Below are positions 1 to 14,400 of a stretch of 64,000 bases of DNA, one piece after another (the first letter of the stretch is position 1; every line of letters starts with the position of its first letter). The DNA is from Sphagnum compactum. Taxonomy: Eukaryota; Bryophyta; Sphagnopsida; Sphagnales. The DNA is taken from assembly GCA_965153455.1 (NCBI GenBank), contig OZ234498.1, forward strand, positions 8,494,001 to 8,558,000. The letters are read 5' to 3'. The notes below the pieces were generated by a model. It saw only the letters and a program-made list of their open reading frames with translations. It made no database searches and was not told where the DNA came from. The translations under genes were made by a program, and so were the position numbers.

Positions 1-65
1 GACAGTTTTCAATTTCAACTAAGGACCCACAGATCCAAAATATAAAAAGACCAGTAGAATCACAC

Positions 66-3000
66 CTGGTAAACACAGAAACCATAGCCCTTGGAGTTCC
101 CAGTGTCCCGATCCTTTACCAGATCAAATGCACGCAGAGGCCTGCATTACCAGATAGACTCAAATGGAACTTTCAAAAATATCATGTCTCCAACTATACA
201 ATATAGGGCACCAGCAGGTTCCTAAATGTAAACACCACAAAATGTACAGGTGGGAAAGGCCAAGGTCCTCCTTGGAACCAGCAAGGATAGCTGATGGCTT
301 CAAATCTGTCCATAGATTGATTTTTGGTCATGACTTAGTGACAGCCTCTAATTGGCTCAATGTACCTACAAAATACATCAAGTTGTTACTTAACTCAGCC
401 TCCTCAAATGAAATACCAGCTGAAGCAGCTTAACTCACCCAAATGAAGACAGTAGATCCATGATTTGCTCTTCACTGAGATAGTAGGGCAAACCCCCTAC
501 GAAAATGCGGTCAGGCCCATCAGCACCACCTGAGGCCCTGGATAACAGCAATTGCCATGTCAGAATATGATAGATGCATACCAAAAGAGAGCCAATAACA
601 CCAAAATGCCCTGAGAATTTCCAGAAGGTTGATTTCTGATCTGTTTTGGTTTCAGGAGACTGCTGAAAGGCGCAACAAGAAAGGTCTATAGAAAAATGGG
701 TTTCACAATGAACACTCAAATAATGATAATAAGGATGCATGGAGTAGTAATTGACATGCACCCAGGTGTAAGCCCAACAGCTGCCAGGTTCAAATGACCA
801 CTCGGTTGACTTGGCCCTAGAGTGGCTGCCATTGAAGGGTTGTAGTCACTAGGCCTCCTTACTCGAACTGAAATCCCCTGCATAAGAGAAGGGAAATCCA
901 GTAAGGATGATTCTATGCATGTAATTTGCAGGTGGCTGTGAAGAACCCTCATGCTCAAGCTGGATGCCAGATAGTTCATCAGCTACGACCTTTTTCACAT
1001 CCTACACCGTCAGTCTTGATCACAAACATGCCATCAATGGGACACATCAAAACTCTAGCATGTATGCTGAACATTTACCATATTCACATAAAGCTCAAAC
1101 CCTCCCAGAACCACCACAAAAATGTGCAGGTGACTACCAGTCATTTGCCCATTAGTCACATGCTGAACAATTTTGCAAAGGTCAAGGGGAACAACCTGAA
1201 CAACACATACGAAGTCCAGATACAAATACACTAACAATACTTAGGCACTCAGCAAGAAAGCAAGTACCTCATAAATGATACCATCAAGAGCCATGGCATT
1301 ACTAGCTTCTTCCACTGTTCGCATTTCCACAAAAGCAAAACGTTTCTCCTGGTTTATGTACACATTGACAACTGCATCACCTGGGGTAGAAAAACTAGAT
1401 GTGAAGTCAGGCCTCAGAAACGTTGATGATCTCCAACTTCTGGATTGTTGTAAATCCAGTCATAACACCATATACAAGTTCTCACAGCACTTTCACCTAT
1501 CAACTACAAACTAATTCTCAACACTTGAATTTCACAATTCCTATGCATGGGTGCAGCACAGAAACTAGTAGAATTATGGCTCTTAGTTATTACCACCACC
1601 AAACACTGCCTGTTCTAAAACACTAGTTCCTATAGCTAAAATTATCTTACAGCCAGCAGTCACATCAATCACATGGATCAAGGGTAAGATGTGTCTTGCA
1701 AATGTGATCCAATGACATTCAACAGTACCTGGACCAGCAGTGTTGGCTCCAACAGCAGCCATTACTTGGCTGAAAAATGTAGCAACTGATTGTTCATTAG
1801 CCATTGGGGGTAGGCCCCCAACATACACCCTTCGAGCATGTCTTGTTGCCTGCAATGAAATTGGCCTCAGTTTCATGCCATCACCTAGGAGAAAATCTCA
1901 GTGGTGCACCAATAAGGAAAATAAATTAACATTGACTTGGTCGTGAAGGAAAGTACCTGGGTGCCCCCAGCAAAGGGAAACATTGATGGAAAAACACCAG
2001 GCATGGGATTGCCCATGCCAGGGATTTGACCTGAAGAAGGGAAATGGAGTTAAGCAGGGGAAATGAAGCACCACTTATAATGGGGGCACCTACATGCATG
2101 CCCTCAGTACTAATTCTCCACCTGACTCAACCATTCATGGCAATGGACAGGAACCTGAAAGCAATTTTTTTGGACATTCCTCCTGTTAAGGCAAAATTTG
2201 CTCTAAGGCACTGCTCTTTGCCTGGTATGTAGAAGATGACAATACACACACTAATCCACAATAGCTTCTCCTGCATCATCCATCATAAGCAATACCGTGC
2301 TGGTTAACACCATTAATTTATTCATCTTTCTGAAACAAGAATTGACAAGGTCATAGATGGCAATGTACCTAGAGGTGAGAAGCCAGTTCCAGGACCTGCC
2401 GCTGATGATGGCAGTCCCCCTGCGTGCGGGTTGAGTATTGAACCTATTCTCATGCATAGTCAGCCAGTGTGCCAAATCCAGAAGCCCTTTTTCTTGCTGA
2501 CTAACAGGGATCCACTGGAAGCTCTAAGGAGTATGCATGTTTCCAAAGCACCCAGGCCCTACAGTCGCGTAACACCTTGTGCAGAAGTACTTTCTGGTGT
2601 TGACAGCTAGTGTAGGCCAAAGTTCCTGTTACAGGAATAAAAAAACAAATATCTCCGGAAAGAAGAGAGGCATGCTGCACCACTAAAGGGAAGGGATGCC
2701 ATACTCCCACGTTGTACAAACAGGCCTTCGCAGACACGTTCGTTGAGAGGCACAGATGACATGAGGCTTGTAGTGATGCCATTCCGCAACCACAAAGAAA
2801 ATAATCACACAGACACAAACCAAGACACATCCAAAAGAAACACACAAACCAGCAAACAGCAATCCTCAGTGTCCACCCTTGATGATGCAACAATATCCAT
2901 AAGTGTAAATCTCAGCTTGAATCTTGCCTCCAACATGCTCAATACTCTCTATGTTTGCAACAAGTCCTAATCTCTTGGTCCCTCAGCAACTGAGGTACTT

Positions 3001-6000
3001 GTCTCCTCTGGCACACAAAAGCTATCAGAGTTAACTCTGAGAATGAACACATTCTGGAAGCATGCCCATTCATAGGTTGGCAGTGACATGCAGCCATCTG
3101 CACTATTCCCTTGGCCTTATTACTGGCAGGCTACTGATCCAGTTGGAAGATTAGTAGTATTAGTTTTGCTTGTAAGGCAGACCCATTGGGAATGTTGAAG
3201 AACTCCACAACAAAACCAAAAAATCTACTCCATTCAATTATGATGGAAATTTCAGAGCATATATGCAGGAAGGACATTTCCTTGAGACATACATGAAATG
3301 TTGCCAAAGTGAACTGTTGGGGGATCACCACAAGAACATTCAATAACAGGAGCATCTAAGAGAAGCTAATGACCAGATAATAAATAGCATTTCCATCTTC
3401 TAAACTATGCTATAGAGCAAAAACAGAAGTATCCAAATTACTCACCTGGTACTGCCCCTGCTGTAACAACATTAGCACCCGGGGGTGCCATGTCAAAACC
3501 ACTGGTACGCTTGCTGATCAAGATCAACACAACATGACAACAAAATACATTTCTCAGCCATGTTCACAACAATGAGCTTCTTTAGACAAAAATGGATACT
3601 GCAATTGTGAAGTATACTCTGCAAACTGACTGTAATTTGTGTTATTATAGTAATCCAACTTTGACTCAAAGAATCAGAGTCAGAGTTGTTGGTCCAGACC
3701 CAGCTCTGGCCCTCTATTGAAAGAGAGAGGCTATCCGTCACACTAGCTTTGGCTGGGGTCTATTGTACTATAAATGTGGGTCCACACACAATTTACTTTT
3801 CAATGAAAGAGCATTGTTTTGCATTAAGTCACCAGACATAAGATACAACCTCTGAAAAAACTAGACACGTCTCAGAAATGTACCTTCGCCGATCCCTCGA
3901 CGGTGACCGAGAACGTGAACGCCTATCCCTAGAAGGTGATGAGGATCGATGCCTGTGCTTTCGTTCTCGATCACGCTCATGCTCCTGTCGCCTACTGAGA
4001 TACACCATGCCCACACATTAAAGTATAAGCATGCAAATTATTTCTTATTGCAGAGAAATTCTACAATAACACTTTGAATTGTACTCTTGTGTCACTTCAG
4101 GCCAAACCACAACAAACACATTAAGAATGAGCGCATTCATAACCTTGTGAGTTTCACAAAGTATTGGCTTCACTATTGAATGGCAGTGACTAGATGCCAT
4201 TATCCCCACTGACTTCATCAGTTCCAAGCAGTGGGTGTAGATAAGTGAAAATAACCTGCTCAAAATTTCAGGCAAACAATTATGCAATAATCTGTACAGA
4301 GGTATCCTCACTCAAGCTGCAACAAGATTGTGAGGTATTCATTCCTTTTTAGCTTGCCCCTGTACAGGCAAACATCTAAACCTATGACCTAAAGAGGCCT
4401 AAACTTGATTAGAGCCTCTGGCAACCTGAACCTATCCTCAACAAAATAGTATCATGTATATACCAAAATACATTGGACACCAGTTGGAACTGTATAATTG
4501 CCTAGACCATAGCAATTATCACATTTCTGACCTGTCTCGATCAACCCTGTCTCCTCTGTCACTATCTTCACGGCGGCGTCGATCCCTCTCACCTCTGTCT
4601 CTATCACGGTCACGATCATCCCTCCGGTGCCGATCTCTATGTCCATGGCCACCTCCATCATCTCTGCCTCTGTCCTTGGTCTTCTCATCCTCCCGACCAG
4701 GGCGCTGCAAGAAAAGCATACATATTTATAGATAGATTAGATTCACTCACAGGATAAAAGCAATCAACTGCAAAATCAGCTAAAATCTACTTGCTTTAGG
4801 ACAGGCTCTCACAGCTTGTCAATGTCAGGCTGCAAAGCAACTGGTCCTCAATCCCCTACTTATTGCTTGAGCTTGGAGTCTTTACTTGTGCCAGATGATT
4901 TAGTCAGGGGACGTCAAGCATCATGATGCCTCTCCGGTGTTTTGAGAAACATGTGATGTGACAATTGCAAATGCTGCAGCAACAAGAATGACATCAAAGA
5001 TGGCATCAGAATGCTGAATGCAGCTTTGAAACATAAACTCCACCTCATTTTGGCATGAATGGCACCAGTAGGGTTGTGAACCTGCTTGTGACATCCAAAG
5101 GAGCATGCTGCAAAGTTCTGAAAGACATGACACCATTCTAGCTCATCGCCTGCTCATGAAACTGTGAACTATTGAACCCTAGAATACTCTCGGCATTCAT
5201 AAGTTGATCCCAAAAGTCATCATAAGGAAACTGCAAATCCAACTAGAGAGCCAGAACTGCAACTAGACCTGCTGTGATTTTCTGATATTCACTTTTTTTT
5301 CCAAACATCTCAAACCCCTAGACAGAAACCATCCCAAACTGTCCCCTCTCCAACCTCATCTCCTTCTTCTATGGCCACAGGTCCAAAACACTCGTTCGTA
5401 GCTCCATAACAAAGGCATCTAAGTCATTATCCTACACAGGCCATGTGATAAGATCCATTACTTTGGACATTACAACGGTTGCACATGGTAAAGGATCAGA
5501 AGTTGTTCGTTGTGGTTCATTAAGAGCACATGTCTCTCTGGTCGAATAAACATCGATTCGGTGCAACCGGGCCTAGTTTCACAGGAACAGGCATGCGAAA
5601 AGGGGAAATGCAAACCTCCAGCCGAGGCCGACACTACAGAGAAGGAAATATGCCAGCCTTCATTGCAATCAGTGATTATAAAATCTGCAAACCCGGCACA
5701 ATGCATGCCCTAGCCTATTCCTACGAAACAGGGGTTCCGAAAAAAACACGACTCCGAAAACTGCTGACTCAGGAGGAAAAAAGTACACTCATATAAAACG
5801 GGAGGAACGATAGGAAACAACAAAACACACTGCAGAAACTCCTAACAACACTTGTTTCCTTCCGAAGCTCAGTTTTCTAAAGCATCCTCAATCCCTTAAC
5901 TCACAAAGAGTCTTTAGAGACAAAAGTAATCAGGCATCGGTATGCGGGGAAAGTGAGAATGGACGCGGCTCTTTGGTTTACGAACCGGTAGTACGTACCT

Positions 6001-6154
6001 CTCTGTAACGATCGCCATTCTCCCTCCCGTCCCTCACATCTACGGGAGTTCCTTCTCGTCCACCGTCTTCTGAAACTCTTCGAGACGACCTGGAACGCGG
6101 CGGTGGCGAATCCCGCCAATCTGCGGCATATCTATCATCCTCTTCCCCTGCCAT
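66..6154 (-). CDS. U2AF65: Large subunit of splicing factor U2AF (U2AF65), 5' part only
   Basis: Binds the intron polypyrimidine tract with U2AF35 during early spliceosome assembly in the nucleus. Eleven phased exons on the minus strand: 6154-5999, 4704-4532, 3994-3884, 3513-3446, 2419-2369, 2030-1957, 1849-1729, 1380-1268, 877-762, 537-439, 141-66, giving 386 in-frame codons. The start ATG at 6154 opens an acidic/RS region (MAGEEDDRYAADWRDS). Residues about 53-146 are Arg/Asp/Ser-rich. A ligand-like motif KRTSGFDMAPP lies at about 148-158. RRM1 begins near 217 (VYVGGL; RNP1 RFAFVEMR) and RRM2 near 338 (IFVGGLPYYL; RNP1 KGYGFCVYQ). The last donor is just left of 66, so the rest of RRM2 and the C-terminal UHM lie outside the window. 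Plant U2AF65 proteins share the linker RRPSDYNPS. The 1.3-kb first intron could hide a small extra exon, but the phases join without one. Confidence 0.93.
4086..4290. repeat. Dispersed ~205-bp intronic repeat, copy A
   Basis: Lies in the intron between exons 2 and 3 of U2AF65. It shares ordered blocks with 49391-49604 and 50992-51200: a start like TTGTGTCASTTC, then a CCAAACCA-type block, TGAATGGCAGTGACTAG, GTAGATAAGTG, and an end with CAAAAYTTCAGGCAAACAATTA. All three copies read in the same direction on the plus strand. The family is not recognised; it could be a SINE or MITE. Confidence 0.7.
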
Positions 6155-6480
6155 TCCCGTCCGTTTGCAGACCTCTCTCCCTCCCTCCGGTATTCTAACG
6201 TGCTTGTAGAGAAAGCAGGAGACAACACCAACAACAAACGAGAGAGTACGCAGACAAGACCTTCTTCCTCCTCCTCCTCCTCCCTCTTCCTTCCTTGTGT
6301 TCGTCCTTTAGTTCTGCGAAGCCGCAAACCGCGAGTGGTCGCAGCTTACCGTATTTGGGGTTTAGGTCTGCATAGCCGCAAAACCGCGAGCCGCAGCAGC
6401 TTACCACCTACGGCTCCGCGGCCTACCGGACGGCTGCTTTTGCTACTGGCTGTTTCTGAGGGGGCAATGTAGAACCCTCA
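6155..6480 (-). promoter_or_regulatory. Probable 5' UTR/promoter of U2AF65
   Basis: Immediately upstream of the U2AF65 start codon on the minus strand. It holds a pyrimidine/purine (TCC)n tract at about 6261-6290. It also has a GC-rich 54-bp tandem duplication, with copies starting at 6313 and 6367, each carrying GCCGCAAA and CCGCGAG. The GC-rich character contrasts sharply with the AT-rich DNA that begins at about 6480. No TATA box was identified, and the transcription start is inferred only from position. Confidence 0.4.
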
Positions 6481-6800
6481 GCAGAGAGGTCCTTAATTAA
6501 GCCCTTAGGAATCCTTGGGACAGATGCCCTTCATTAAAGTCCTCCTAAATCCTTAGGAATGAGATCCTTGAATTTGATCCTTCAAATGAACTCGTCAAGA
6601 AGGAGGTTCTTAATTTAGATGCTTATGAGAAGGGTCCATAATTGTGCCTTCAGAATAGAGGTCCTTAATTTAAGTCCATGGAATAAATGTTCTTAATAAG
6701 GTATTTAGGATAAAGGTCCTTAATTAAGTTTTTAGGAAATCCTTTGGAAAGAGGTCCTTAAGTAGGTCAATAAGAATCCTTAAGAGATTACTCATATCCT
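6475..6800. repeat. Degenerate minisatellite with TCCTTAATT core
   Basis: The phrases GGTCCTTAATT, CCTTAGGAATCC and AGGTCCTTAA recur about ten times at irregular 30-50-bp spacing, interspersed with GGAATAAA-like segments. This looks like an old decayed tandem array. No coding potential is seen. Confidence 0.6.
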
Positions 6801-9700
6801 ATAGATTAAAGTTCTTGAGATTTGTATTTCATTCTTAAGTTAGGGTTTCAACTACTACATTGTTCAAGGGATTGAAAAACCATACAAATTTGTAGGGTGC
6901 ATAATGTTCCTCATAGTCAAATTAGCATCATAAAAAACAAATATGTAATTGTGTTTCCTCCAAGTTAAGGTATTTTAATTCATGTAAATATGCCAACAAT
7001 CGTCAGCTTCATAAGAACAATTTGAAATAACTTGAGAACAATATCAAAAATTAATTTACCATATTTCAACATATGGTAAATTTTAATTAAATTTAATTAT
7101 TCAATAAAATCAAGTGTTCATTTATGATTAAATACAAATTCTCAACTAAATTGACATCCAAATGTTACGTATTAAATTGCAAAATGCTAATTTTTGAAAT
7201 TTTTGATTTAATTTTTTAACTCAATTTAGTGTGAATGGGCTTTTTTCATGTTTGGGGGTTTATCCCAAGGAATATATGGAGTTTCATCTTTGGTGTCATA
7301 AGATTCCAAAACACACACTACAAAATTTAAGAAACATGATTGAACATTGCTATAATAACTTATGACAAAAGGCTTGAGCATGAAAGTAGACCAACTTGGG
7401 GGTGCCAAAATGGAATAAAATAAAATATTATGACAAAATTTGTTAGCAATACAATTTTACAACTATTTTAACAAATGATTTATTATTGTTGGGTTCTTTC
7501 CCTTTTTCATGTCAAGTTGGATACCATGTAATTGACATGAATCAAGCAATATTACATTTTTATAAACTCACATTTAATACCTATAGACTATTTAACATTA
7601 CACACTTCATTAATAAAATGACATTACATTTGTTCATACACATACACACAATAAGATTTCAAAACATGAATGAATTTATATCAAGTCATCATTTTATCAA
7701 TGGACATGCAAAAATACCTCAACAAAATTAGGGTCAAAGAAAAGACAACCTAATTTTTCCATTTCTTCTATATTTTCACTTTTGGGCAATGTTATGTAAC
7801 TTTTGGTTTCACTCCACCATTCTTCTCACACATTTGCACCTTTGTGTTGATAGCAAGAAAAATAAGTTAGATACTAAAATGTCTCCTTCTTTTCTCACAT
7901 TCTTTTCTAATTTCCTTACATTTATCTACTCCTTGATAAATTCTTTGCATCTATTTGCTTGATTGTATGTTGCTACAATTATTCCAAATCATTATGCAAC
8001 CAATCTATAGTTGTGTTGCACTGATTGACTTGAATTTTTTTTTATGTATCATGTTCAAAATTGCTTTCATGTACAACCCTCCACACCATTTGTTCTTGCA
8101 ATTGTGATTGAACTTGATTTGTTGCAACATTCCATTCTTGTTTTTAATTTGTTGCAATTTTGCAACATTGTGTGCTTCCCTTTCCTTCGATTCCCCTTCA
8201 TTATTTATTTCAAATTATGTTACAGTGGAGATTTGTCAAAGAGCATGCATGTTTGTTTACAACCTTTATTGCTTTGTTAATTTAGATTGTTCTAAAGTTG
8301 GTGAAAACTAAGAAAGTTGAAAACGTGAATCACTATGATTTAAGAAGTGAACAACAAAATGTAGATCTTGTTGAACATTGTGATCCTACATCGATTTAGA
8401 TTAGTGAGTAACCTTGGAATTTAAGTGACTAATCAAAAACATTGGGTAAACCTTCATTCCACTCCTTGGTTTTCTCATTTTCTCACTTGGTGCATATGAT
8501 AATGAAAGGTAAATTCATCACTTTCATATGGCCAAACATGTTTTTTAAATTACACTTTAAACTCCTATTCTTATTACAAAGCAAAACACATTACAAACTA
8601 TTTGTGCATATTGAAATTACAAGTTCCTTTCACAATCTTAAAATTTAGCTCAAGGAGAAAATTAGCTCATGCGTAATGAATTGTTTGCAATTGATTGTTC
8701 AATCGTTTCCCTTATCACTTTTGAAGCAATTGAGCAATGGATACAATTTTCAAGTATTTGATAACTTGGACAATTAAAAACAAGTTTAAACATGTTGCAA
8801 ACTATTATGTAGGAAGTCATGAATTGGTGTGATCTACTTAACATCCATGGTGCTATGGATGAAATAAGCATATATTGTAATTGTGAAATCTTTTAAACTT
8901 TTTGCAAAAAATTACTACTACCACAAGCTCGATGGATACATTATTGTTTATATGTAGACCTTGTGGTGGATTATAATAAGTAGTTTCTTGACTTGTTTAT
9001 GGGGTTACCTAACCTGGTGAATGATCTTCATATGTTTTGAAAATATGATTTAATTACAAAAATTTCATATTGTATCATGATCTTTCGTATCTTAACAAAA
9101 GTTATCAAAAAGGAATGTCACCTTACATTTGTATTAATCAATGATATCCTTTGTTGAATTGGATTATGATTCCTCATAAAAAAAGACAACACATTTATGT
9201 TTTTTAGATGTTTTATAACAAAAAACATAAGTAAGTCGCTTCATAGTTGAAATGTGTTTAGAGTTTTGGAATGGACATTTTGAGAATTGTTTGGTAAAAT
9301 AAAACCACATATTACTTTAATGTTTGCATGGTGATTTGTTGTGTTTTGTTGCACAATTTGTTAATTGCTAAAAAATAAAGAAATATGAAAGTTATTATGT
9401 GCAATTTGACAAGAGAAATTGAAATTGAACAATTTCAAAAATTATCTAAGCCTACACAACAAATGAGGTGAAAACATTATAAGCCCCTTGATAAGAAGTA
9501 AATATCCATTGAAGCTAGTTCAAATTAATGGGAACCATATCAAAATGTAACTTGAATTTTTTATTAGGAGGCGATGTCATCTATTGTGACAAAAGGACAT
9601 AATCAAATGTTTTCCATGGACCTTCAATGTTTTTGAAGATTTTGAAGATTATCACAAGCTTGACATTTAAGTTGTGACATCAAGTTTTGTTTTAACAATA
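6800..9700. other. AT-rich gene desert
   Basis: No reading frame longer than about 90 codons, no family motif and no clear repeat array. Many ATG-initiated frames are short and rich in Phe, Leu and Ile, as expected of AT-rich non-coding DNA. Confidence 0.6.
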
Positions 9701-11450
9701 TAACTACAGGGTTTGTTAGACAATTAAATAAGCATTCAATTAATAATGATTTCATTTAACATATATTTAAAATATAAACTACACACTACAAATAATAAAT
9801 ATTCATTATCAACTACTTAAATAAATGATAAATTTTATTATTTAACTAACTAGCTATTTAATTATTCACAACTTGTCAATACATAATTCATAGATAATTA
9901 AATAATTAATTTTTTTGATATATTTTGTTACTTTCAAAAATCTGGTCGAATTATAGATAATATGATTAATGTACAAATAATTCTATTACTGTAATTTTAA
10001 AATTATATATTTTAGAAATTTCAAATTATAAGTATTGAACAAAAAAATTATTAAAAAAAATTGCTACACAATTTTTTTTAAAATAGTATAAACTAATTAC
10101 ATTAATTATTGTATAACTACATTTATTATTGTAAAAACAACTTTTGGTCAAATTTTTTTTCTATTGCTAATTATTAACCATAAATACAATAATTATTTTA
10201 ACTAACATTATAATTTTTCCAAAATTTTAATTCAGATTTCAAGTTATAAATTATAGATTATGAATAATTATGTTCACTTAAAAACAATTATGCACATATT
10301 ATGAATAATTCTGATCTGAAGTAATTACAATGATTTTAAAGTAATGGAACATTAATTACAGTAATTTATTTCTTTAATGTAACAATATAAATTATATAAT
10401 ATAAAAATTTATGTTGTAACAATAATTATTTAGTGTAACTTATAATTAATTACTATAATCATTTATAATTATTTATAAAACTGATTTATTGTGGATAACA
10501 TTAGTAGAAACAACCTTGCAAACTCAATCAATAATTTTTTGAATTGAAATATTAATTTTAGATTCCAAAACAAAATTCAGTATTCAAATATCAACTGTTA
10601 GTTCAAATAAGTCTTTAAATTTAAATAATAAATTTCAAAATTGAAATATCAATTTTGAGACCCAAATAAAAATATTCAAAATTGAAATGTTCATTTCTAG
10701 AGTCAATTAATAATTTTGTGACTTGAAATATTACTTTTGAGAATCCAAAATAATAATTCAGAATTGCAATGTCAACTTTCAAATGAATTAGGTTTTTAAA
10801 ATTTAAATTAAAACATTCAGAATTGAAATACTAATTTTTGAATTAAAAATAATAATTTAAAATTAAAATATCAATTTTTAGATCAAATAAGCTTTCTGAA
10901 TTTAAATTTCAAATTTCAAATTCAAATAATGTTTTAAGGAATTGAAATGGCAATTTTCAAATTCAAATATCAAGTTTCAAATTCAAATTATGTTTTTGAA
11001 GAATTGAAATATAATTTTTCAGATCAAATTTTCAAGAACAAAATATAATTTAAAAATTTAGAATTGAATTATTAAATGGTTTTTAAAAAAATTCCAATAA
11101 CAATTATGAGAGTAAAATATCAATTTTCAGATTCAAAAATGTTTTAATTTAATAATTTAAAACTGAATTCGATGAACAATTTTCAGAATTGAAACATTGA
11201 TCTTAATATTTAAATATAATTTTCATAATTGGAATTATAATTTTAGATTTAAACATATATTTTTGAATACAACAAACATTTTAAAGAATTCATATTTAAA
11301 ACTTCAAATTCAAATTAAAAAAATTTGGTATTCAAATACCAATTTTTAAATTCAAAATATAATTTTCAAAACTGAAATATCAATTTTCATATTTGAATGA
11401 TAAATTTCAGAATTCAAATATTAATTTTTAGATTCATTATATGAACAATA
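9700..11450. repeat. Extremely AT-rich block containing a decayed AATTGAAATATCAATTTT array
   Basis: From about 10540 to 11430 a core resembling AATTGAAATATCAATTTT followed by CAGATTCAAATAA recurs at least a dozen times at uneven spacing of roughly 40-80 bp. Examples are near 10640, 10680, 10822, 10861, 10942, 11003, 11125 and 11366. The core is partly self-complementary. The preceding 9700-10540 is equally AT-rich but without a clear unit. No gene is visible. Confidence 0.65.
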
Positions 11451-14400
11451 TACATACATATACATACAAATATATATTTATGAGATATCTAACATATCAT
11501 AAATATAATTTTAAGCATACATAAAGATACACTTTTATGTCACAGTAAAATAGTTTTAGGATGTGACTAATTTGTTGACTATTACAACTAATGGGACATA
11601 TCAATCTATTACTGGATGAAAATAAACTTTAAAACCATCTACTCAATATGATGAAGTTTCTCATAGTTGCATCATAGTTGTAAGAATGACCAAAATAGTT
11701 GAAATTTGATTTTATAGTTGTAAATAGTCCCAAACTTAGTTGCAAATTACTACAAGTTACATGTAGTCACAAACGGAATGGTTACATTTTGGCTAATTTT
11801 TATTAGTGTCACAAACAACATGAATTAATTCTCCACAATACAACACAAAGATTGTTGTACATCAACGTTGATTCTCTTGTTTTGTGAATAGCTTAAATCT
11901 TGTTTTATCAATTTGCATGGGATTGTCTTTTGGCGAGGTTGCCAAAGGTTAAGCTTACATTGCAAGTGGAAAATTCTTTTGTGATGCCAGTGGTGTAAAA
12001 CTCTTTTGTGTTGTCGATGTGGGTTCGTGGCACCTCTCTTGTTGACGTTCAAAGAGCCTATTGTCACATCGAATAGTTTGTGCAATGACTTAACTTAATG
12101 TTCAAGGGTTTGGCAAAATGAATAGCAAGTCTTTTACATCACCTCGTAACCCAAACTAAAATTGACTTATGAGCGTTGCCTCACCCCATGAAATATCAGA
12201 AACCAATTGTCTAAACTCTAATGCATATACCGAAACTAAACATGATCTTTGACGAAAAATTCGTATTTTGATGCTAGACGTGCATTTTTTCGAATCTCCA
12301 AAGGTGGCATTAAACTTTTCAAAAAAATTTCAAAATCGTTGAATAAGGGTGATTAATGTTCCAACAAAGGTGCGAACTAAGCAAGGGTCATGCTTGATAA
12401 TAAGGTGCCCATGAGTCCAATTTGAGTTGGGTTAGTTGGATACCAATAAGGATGAAGTTGGATGACCAAATGCACTTGGTTAACAAAACTTCGAAACTTT
12501 AAACGTGTGCCATCAAACTTGTCAAATAGGTTGATTCATGGTTCTTTTGGTTGGGGTTGTGTTTCTGAAACGCATCCCAAAAAAGTCAAAATTTGATTGG
12601 TTTACAAATGAACAACAGACTCAAGAAGTGCTTGATTTTCTTGTTAAAAAATCCTAAGGATAACAAGGACTTCTTCCATGGATGTAGACATGATTACGAA
12701 CATTGTGAAATATGACACCAATAAGAGGTGAGTAATTCACAAACTAAATCAACAAAAAGTGTGTAATTTGCGACTTTTTGAGAATTTTTCTTTTGAAAAA
12801 AAGAACTTTTCCTTTCTAAGGAAATCTTAGAAAATGTTTGGCGGTCGCTAATCCACACTTAACTCCAAAAGAAATCTAACTCCTAAATGACTTTATAGAT
12901 GCAAAAATAGACATAGACTTGATTTAGTTTGTTCAAATTGTCAATGACATGAAGATCCACAAGAACAAAGGTTAAATGAAAGGTTAGGTCTAACTTTCAA
13001 ACAGAGAACAAACAAAATTATGCAATTCAAAAACAAAAACTAAAAATAAAAACATGAGATGTCTAAGACAAATGTGAAAACAAATTTTTATTATGCTAAC
13101 ATATGCAAACATGAACATGAAAATAACATAACAAGGCTATGGTCAAATATTGTATTTAAAACTAGTGTTGAACAAACTTAAGAAAATGAAGGGTCATACT
13201 TATATTTATACCATTTTGGGGGCTTAATTTAAGTAAGTTTCCAAGGAGGTTTCTATGTGTGCATTGAGTAAAGAAGCTTCTTGAGAATCGCCTTTCTAAC
13301 TGAAAATCAACTATGAGTTAATTAAAATTTAACTAAAAGTTAATTGGGACTTAACTAATGGTAAAACCACAAACATGATAGTTCAAGATAAAGTCTGCTA
13401 AGTAAAATCTTCAAAAATCACAAAGGAAAAGGTAATAAAGGTAACCTTGCCTTCCAACGCAAAATGAAGAAAGAAAAGTAAAAATAAAAACAAATTGGAA
13501 TTTTTAATTATTTATGGAAAAGGTAGGAAGGTAATTATTTTCCAACCCAAGTTTTTATACTTCCCAAAATTACTAATGCAACTGAATAATACTTTCCAAA
13601 CCTTGTAACCCTACCTTGGTTGAGTTGTTTCCTTCCACCAAATGACCTACATACTACTCCTATTATCATGCAATAACTACCTTCCAGCAAGCTATAATAT
13701 TTTTAAGAACAAATTATAAATATAACACAAAAAATAGAATAAACTAATATGATAACTATAATATTCTACATTGAACTACAAAAATTACTATCTATTTACA
13801 AGGGAATAACGTTAAAAAAAAAGAAAAAAGATACAACAAGTTTTCCAACCTGTATACATTCTACTCAATTATGTTTTCTTTCTTCATACAATTTTTTTTC
13901 ATTCCTCCAAGAACTTTCCATAGAAGAATGATGGGAATCCATTTCTTAATCCCCTTTTTCATAAACCACGCAAGGTCCATATTCCACCCACAAAAATAAA
14001 CCTTTTTATCCTAATCCTCACACAAATCCTCCTTAGTTGATTGGTAATACCAATCACTCATTTCCATGGGTTAATTAATTTAATGGCTTTATCCTTAAAA
14101 TTTTAAAAAATATGATAAATAATCTACCATTAATAACTATCTGATTACTAGGAGGCCCATAGCATTAACGAGTCTAAATAAAATTTCTACCTTTAACAAC
14201 TAAGCAACCTACTTTTTGTACATCAATTTTGATTTTTTAAAAAGGATTTATGATGAAATTTAGGAAAAATATGATATGTTGTGGACAGAAACAAAAGGTG
14301 TAAACTCTAACAATGTTTTAATAACAAACACCAAAATATAAACATTTGTATTTAAATTTTATGTTATAAAAATAGTTTGCCAAAAATATCATGAAAAGTT

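Noticed and set aside
1850-1890. Alternative U2AF65 exon start after CTCCTAG at about 1890
   Set aside because: It looks like an acceptor, but it breaks the reading phase with the previous exon; the AG at 1851-1850 keeps phase and gives TQATRHARR.
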